Part shown: positions 35,912 to 38,823 of the stretch, piece after piece | How the letters are laid out: every line of letters starts with the position of its first letter | How positions within the stretch are numbered: position 1 is the first letter of the stretch | Assembly: GCA_002690875.1 (NCBI GenBank) | Contig: NZGH01000044.1 | Span: forward strand, 1-38,823 | Length of the DNA stretch: 38,823 nt | Direction: 5' to 3' | From: Rickettsiales bacterium | GTDB taxonomy: Bacteria; Pseudomonadota; Alphaproteobacteria; TMED127 | Made by a program: the position numbers and the translations under genes | The notes under the pieces: generated by a model | What the model was told of the DNA's origin: nothing | Databases searched by the model: none | The model's input: the letters and a program-made list of their open reading frames with translations, nothing else

Positions 35912-37246
35912 ATGAAAAAACAACTAGATCTAATAATTACAGGCGGAAACGTTTTTCTTCCAAATTCATCTATAGAAAAAATTGATATTGGGGTTAAAGA
36001 TTCAAAAATTGTTGAGCTAGGAGATCTTTCAAAAAAAGATTGTAAAAAAAAAATAATTACAAACAATCTAATTGTTTTACCAGGAGCAATTGACACGCAG
36101 GTTCATTTTAGGGAGCCTGGACTAACTCATAAAGAAGATATCATGAATGGAACCAGGGGAGCAGTACTTGGTGGCATAACTTCAATTTTTGAAATGCCAA
36201 ATACTAACCCCTCAACAACCACAAAAAAAGCGTTAAATGAAAAACTTTCAATAGCTCAAAAGAATGCATACTGTAACTACAGTTTTTTTGTAGGTGCTGC
36301 TAAGGAAAATATAGAAAATTTAAAAAACTTGGAAAGATTAACAGGATGTTGTGGTGTGAAAATTTTTATGGGTTCTTCTACTGGAGATCTTTTGGTTGAA
36401 GATGATGATAGCCTCAGAAAAATTTTAGCATCAGGCAGTCGTAGAGTTGCTGTTCATAGTGAGGATGAATATAGATTGAGAGAGAGAAAACATCTTGTTG
36501 AAGATTATAAAGTAAATGTCTCCAGTCATCCTTTGTGGAGAGACTCTCAGACAGCAATAAGAAGTACAGAAAGATTATTAAAGATTGCTAAAGAAACTAA
36601 ACGAAAAATACATGTTTTGCACATTTCGACCAAAGATGAGATATTAATTTTAAAAAAATTTAAGAACTTTTCAACCTGTGAGGTTACACCTCAACATCTA
36701 TTTTTCTATGCTCCAGATTGTTATGAGAATTTAGGTAGCTTGGCCCAAATGAACCCACCTATTAGAGATAAAAGTCATAACATTGGTCTTTGGAAAGGCA
36801 TTGAAGAAAAAATTGTAGATGTAATAGGTTCTGACCATGCTCCCCATACATTAGAAGAAAAGAAAAAAGAATATCCCAACTGTCCTTCTGGTATGACTGG
36901 GGTTCAAACCATTTTACCAATCATGCTTAATTTCGTTAATAAAGGGAAACTTGGGATTAATGATTTGGTTAGACTTTTATGTTCTAATCCTGCAAAAATT
37001 TATAATATGAAATTTAAAGGAGAAATCAAAATTGGAAATGATGCAGACTTTTCTATTGTTGACTTAAATAAAGAATTCACAATAACCAACGAATGGATTG
37101 CAAGTAAGTCTGGTTGGACCCCTTACGATGGAGTCAAAATTAAAGGTTTGCCAGTTTTTACAGTTGTTAATGGCACAATAGTAATGCAGAACTCTGAAAT
37201 TACATCTCCACCAATAGGCAAACCTGTGTTATTCAATTATGATTAA
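35912..37246 (+). CDS. pyrC: Dihydroorotase, class I type
   Basis: Dihydroorotase closes the ring of carbamoyl-aspartate in pyrimidine synthesis. The 444-residue amidohydrolase has metal ligands in DTQVHFREPGLTHKEDI, the Lys in GVKIFMGSSTG that is carboxylated in the family, AVHSEDE, KIHVLHIST, and the catalytic VIGSDHAPHTLEEK. NPPIRDK and the C-terminal DADFSIVDL are also typical. The length and HFREPG form point to class I, so it could alternatively be named allantoinase-like, but the motifs favour dihydroorotase. It follows asnB by 15 nt. Confidence 0.92.
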   Translation: MKKQLDLIITGGNVFLPNSSIEKIDIGVKDSKIVELGDLSKKDCKKKIITNNLIVLPGAIDTQVHFREPGLTHKEDIMNGTRGAVLGGITSIFEMPNTNPSTTTKKALNEKLSIAQKNAYCNYSFFVGAAKENIENLKNLERLTGCCGVKIFMGSSTGDLLVEDDDSLRKILASGSRRVAVHSEDEYRLRERKHLVEDYKVNVSSHPLWRDSQTAIRSTERLLKIAKETKRKIHVLHISTKDEILILKKFKNFSTCEVTPQHLFFYAPDCYENLGSLAQMNPPIRDKSHNIGLWKGIEEKIVDVIGSDHAPHTLEEKKKEYPNCPSGMTGVQTILPIMLNFVNKGKLGINDLVRLLCSNPAKIYNMKFKGEIKIGNDADFSIVDLNKEFTITNEWIASKSGWTPYDGVKIKGLPVFTVVNGTIVMQNSEITSPPIGKPVLFNYD

Positions 37247-37412
37247 TTTTTTTTACAAGTATAGTTGAAATATCTTCTTTTGAACACTGAAGCTCTTTTA
37301 TTATTCTTTGAACTGCTATTAATTCAGCATCGTTTTTATCATAAGCATGTACATATTTTATCTCTTTTCCAAAAAAAGTAACCTCTAATTCAACTACAAA
37401 TAAAAACATCAT
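37233..37412 (-). CDS. Small hypothetical protein, 59 residues, coupled to the symporter gene
   Basis: On the minus strand an ATG at 37412 overlaps the symporter stop in an ATGA arrangement, and the frame runs to TGA at 37233. The protein starts MMFLFVVELEVTFFGKEIKY and continues VHAYDKNDAELIAVQRIIKEL, then a Cys- and Lys-containing end. It mixes a beta-strand-like start with an amphipathic helix and has no membrane segment. It overlaps the convergent pyrC 3' end by 14 nt. It fills a gap that would otherwise be empty. Coupled overlap and sensible composition suggest it is real, but I do not recognise a family. Confidence 0.55.
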   Translation of the reverse strand: MMFLFVVELEVTFFGKEIKYVHAYDKNDAELIAVQRIIKELQCSKEDISTILVKKINHN

Positions 37413-38620
37413 TTTTCTGTTTTATTCACAACTAATGTTACCATTGCATCTCCTGAAACATTTAATGATGTTCTCAACATATCAAGTAATCTGTCTACTC
37501 CTATAACTATTGCAATTCCCTCAAGAGGTAAACCAACTTGATTAAGAACCATTCCCAACATAATTATTCCTACACCAGGAACTCCAGCTGTTCCTACTGA
37601 GGCTAAAGTTGCTGTTAAAATAATTGACAAGTAATCTGAGAATAAAAGATCTATATTATATATATTTGCTATAAAAATAGTAGCCATACCTTGCATTATG
37701 GCTGTGCCATCCATATTAATTGTAGCACCCAGTGGAACTGTAAAAGATGATATCTTTGATTTTACATTAAAATTCTTATTTAAATTTTGTAGCGTAATTG
37801 GAATTGTTGCGCTACTACTTGAGGTTGAAAAAGCGAACAGAACGATTTGTTTTATTCCACTTAAAAAATTTTTAATACTAACTCTTGCAAAAAGTTTTAC
37901 TAGGGGAATGTAAACGATAAAGAAGTGGATAAAGATTATTAGTACTACTCCAAGAAAATATTTTAATAATTCCAAAATAGATGATAAGCCTTGAGTTGCG
38001 AATGTTTTAGAGATCAAACAAAAAATACCTATTGGTGCGATTGTCATTAGTGATGAAAGCATTTTTAAAACGAGCTCATTCATACCATTAAAAAAATTAA
38101 GTAAATTTTTATTATCTTTTAAATTTGACAAACATCCACCCAAGATAAGTGAGAAAAAAATTACTTGTAGCATATTACCTTCACTCAGAGATTTAAAAGG
38201 ATTTTCAGGAATAATATCAAGTAATACAGTAAAAAAAGAAGGAGCTTTGTTGATGTTTAATTGGGTACTTTCAGCACTTATATTAACTCCTTCACCTGGA
38301 CTTAAAATATATCCAATGATTAGAGACAATGAAATAGCTAGCATGGTAGTGAATACATAAAGAGATAGTGTTTTAGCTCCAATTCTCCCTAGTGTTGATA
38401 TATTTTTTAGATTAGCAACACCAATTAATAATGAAAAGAAAACAATAGGTACAACCAGCATTTTGATAATTTTTAAGAAAACATCGCCACCAAATTGAAG
38501 TATATTTAAAATTAGCTTTATTAACTCTGGAAAAAAATTTGATAAATTATTTAATAAAATTCCTAAGACTATTCCGCTTAGAAAACTGTAAAATATGTAT
38601 TTTTGTAAATCTTGTTTCAT
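37409..38620 (-). CDS. Dicarboxylate/amino acid:cation symporter (DAACS family, GltP/DctA-like)
   Basis: It imports an acidic amino acid or C4-dicarboxylate with Na+ or H+. About 403 residues with eight membrane helices, the Ser-rich hairpin AFSTSSSSATIPITLQNL, the NMDGT motif in PLGATINMDGTAIMQG and the final hairpin TASVGTAGVPGVGIIMLG. The open frame extends 16 codons further upstream to 38668, but that stretch is inside the tRNA-Thr gene. I chose ATG 38620 (MKQDLQKYIFYS), 4 nt after the tRNA CCA end. It is probably cotranscribed with the tRNA. Substrate cannot be told from the sequence. Confidence 0.92.
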   Translation of the reverse strand: MKQDLQKYIFYSFLSGIVLGILLNNLSNFFPELIKLILNILQFGGDVFLKIIKMLVVPIVFFSLLIGVANLKNISTLGRIGAKTLSLYVFTTMLAISLSLIIGYILSPGEGVNISAESTQLNINKAPSFFTVLLDIIPENPFKSLSEGNMLQVIFFSLILGGCLSNLKDNKNLLNFFNGMNELVLKMLSSLMTIAPIGIFCLISKTFATQGLSSILELLKYFLGVVLIIFIHFFIVYIPLVKLFARVSIKNFLSGIKQIVLFAFSTSSSSATIPITLQNLNKNFNVKSKISSFTVPLGATINMDGTAIMQGMATIFIANIYNIDLLFSDYLSIILTATLASVGTAGVPGVGIIMLGMVLNQVGLPLEGIAIVIGVDRLLDMLRTSLNVSGDAMVTLVVNKTEK

Positions 38621-38624
38621 AAAG

Positions 38625-38698
38625 TGGTGCCCTCTACTGGTTACGCTCCAGTGGCTGAGTCTTACCAAGACCCTGTTTTACTATTAAACTAAGAGGGC
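38625..38698 (-). tRNA. tRNA-Thr (anticodon GGU), with a non-canonical T-loop
   Basis: The minus strand folds into a complete 74-nt cloverleaf including CCA. The acceptor stem GCCCTCT/AGAGGGC is perfect 7 bp, D-stem GTTT/AAAC with loop AATAGTA, anticodon stem GGGTC/GACTC with one G-U and loop TTGGTAA (anticodon GGT), variable loop AGCC, and T-stem ACTGG/CCAGT. The discriminator is A and CCA is encoded. First pairs G1-C72 and C2-G71 agree with threonine identity. The T-loop is AGCGTAA instead of TTCRANY, and D-loop G18 is A, so the elbow differs from normal. Because stems are intact, I judge it functional. Confidence 0.88.
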
Positions 38699-38744
38699 TT
38701 TGTAAATTTTTGAAAAATTGAGAAAGATTTTTTATGATCATTAA

Positions 38745-38775
38745 ATTATAATAAACAAAATTATTGCTAACTCAA
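38745..38775 (-). promoter_or_regulatory. Possible sigma-70-type promoter for the tRNA-symporter transcript
   Basis: On the minus strand, TTGAGT (38775-38770) and TATAAT (38750-38745) are separated by 19 bp, longer than the preferred 17. TATAAT lies about 46 nt before the tRNA 5' end. The match is decent but AT-rich DNA makes chance matches common. Confidence 0.3.
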
Positions 38776-38823
38776 TTATGTGTTTATAATTATATATATT
38801 GCATAAGAAGAAATGTTATGTAG

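Noticed and set aside
38624..38668. N-terminal extension of the symporter (16 codons)
   Set aside because: This stretch is the 3' half of the tRNA-Thr gene, and the downstream ATG fits the protein family.

Overview
The window is strongly AT-rich, densely packed bacterial chromosome. A circularly permuted, two-piece tmRNA gene, ThyX instead of ThyA, alphaproteobacterial-style IlvB/Mrp/ABC1-kinase sequences and very short or negative intergenic distances all suggest a streamlined alphaproteobacterium, probably a marine SAR11-like or HIMB59-like lineage. The lineage is inferred from gene content and composition; no database search was made.

Left edge (1-1515): a permuted ssrA gene lies on the minus strand and encodes the tag ANDNEMALAA. 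Its 3' end (1214-1307) is duplicated as a direct repeat at 1-94. Between the copies are phased GTGTCTGC-type repeats at both ends and a single ORF resembling an SGNH/GSCFA-like hydrolase. I read this as a very small integrated element, or the remnant of one, in the tmRNA 3' end, with no integrase visible.

Housekeeping block (1613-18034): thyX and mrp converge, followed by hflK-hflC-degP-miaA (protein quality control and tRNA modification), ilvB-ilvH-ilvC-leuA (branched-chain amino acids) and mreB-mreC-mreD-mrdA-rodA (rod-shape elongasome). Both degP and mreC have their start codon and signal/membrane segment in one frame and the body of the protein one frame away, with a long T run at the junction (11 T and 16 T). 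Removing one T from each restores a full-length product.

Minus-strand operon (18040-22496): cytochrome c, apt, then four tightly joined genes: a MotA/TolQ/ExbB-like channel, an ExbD/MotB-like single-pass protein carrying a beta-sandwich domain, a small membrane protein and a lipoprotein. An AI-2E/PerM-family membrane protein follows. The four-gene module looks like an uncharacterised ion-driven envelope machine and is the best candidate here for an undescribed system.

Quinone-related region (22571-25657): a TetR/COQ9-like protein, an ABC1/UbiB-like kinase, an unlisted 48-residue membrane ORF and a polyprenyl diphosphate synthase. Next come glyQ-glyS-meaB, a convergent ygfZ, and a surface-polysaccharide cluster of four glycosyltransferases joined to an asparagine synthetase (30415-35896), then pyrC.

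Right edge (37233-38823): on the minus strand a tRNA-Thr(GGU) with a non-canonical T-loop lies only 4 nt upstream of a dicarboxylate/amino-acid:cation symporter, followed by an overlapping 59-residue ORF. Apart from the ssrA/element region, no gene-free stretch exceeds 300 bases. Several starts were moved to a better ATG than the longest open frame gives (apt, cytochrome c, meaB, the second GT4, the symporter and the small membrane protein of the channel module).
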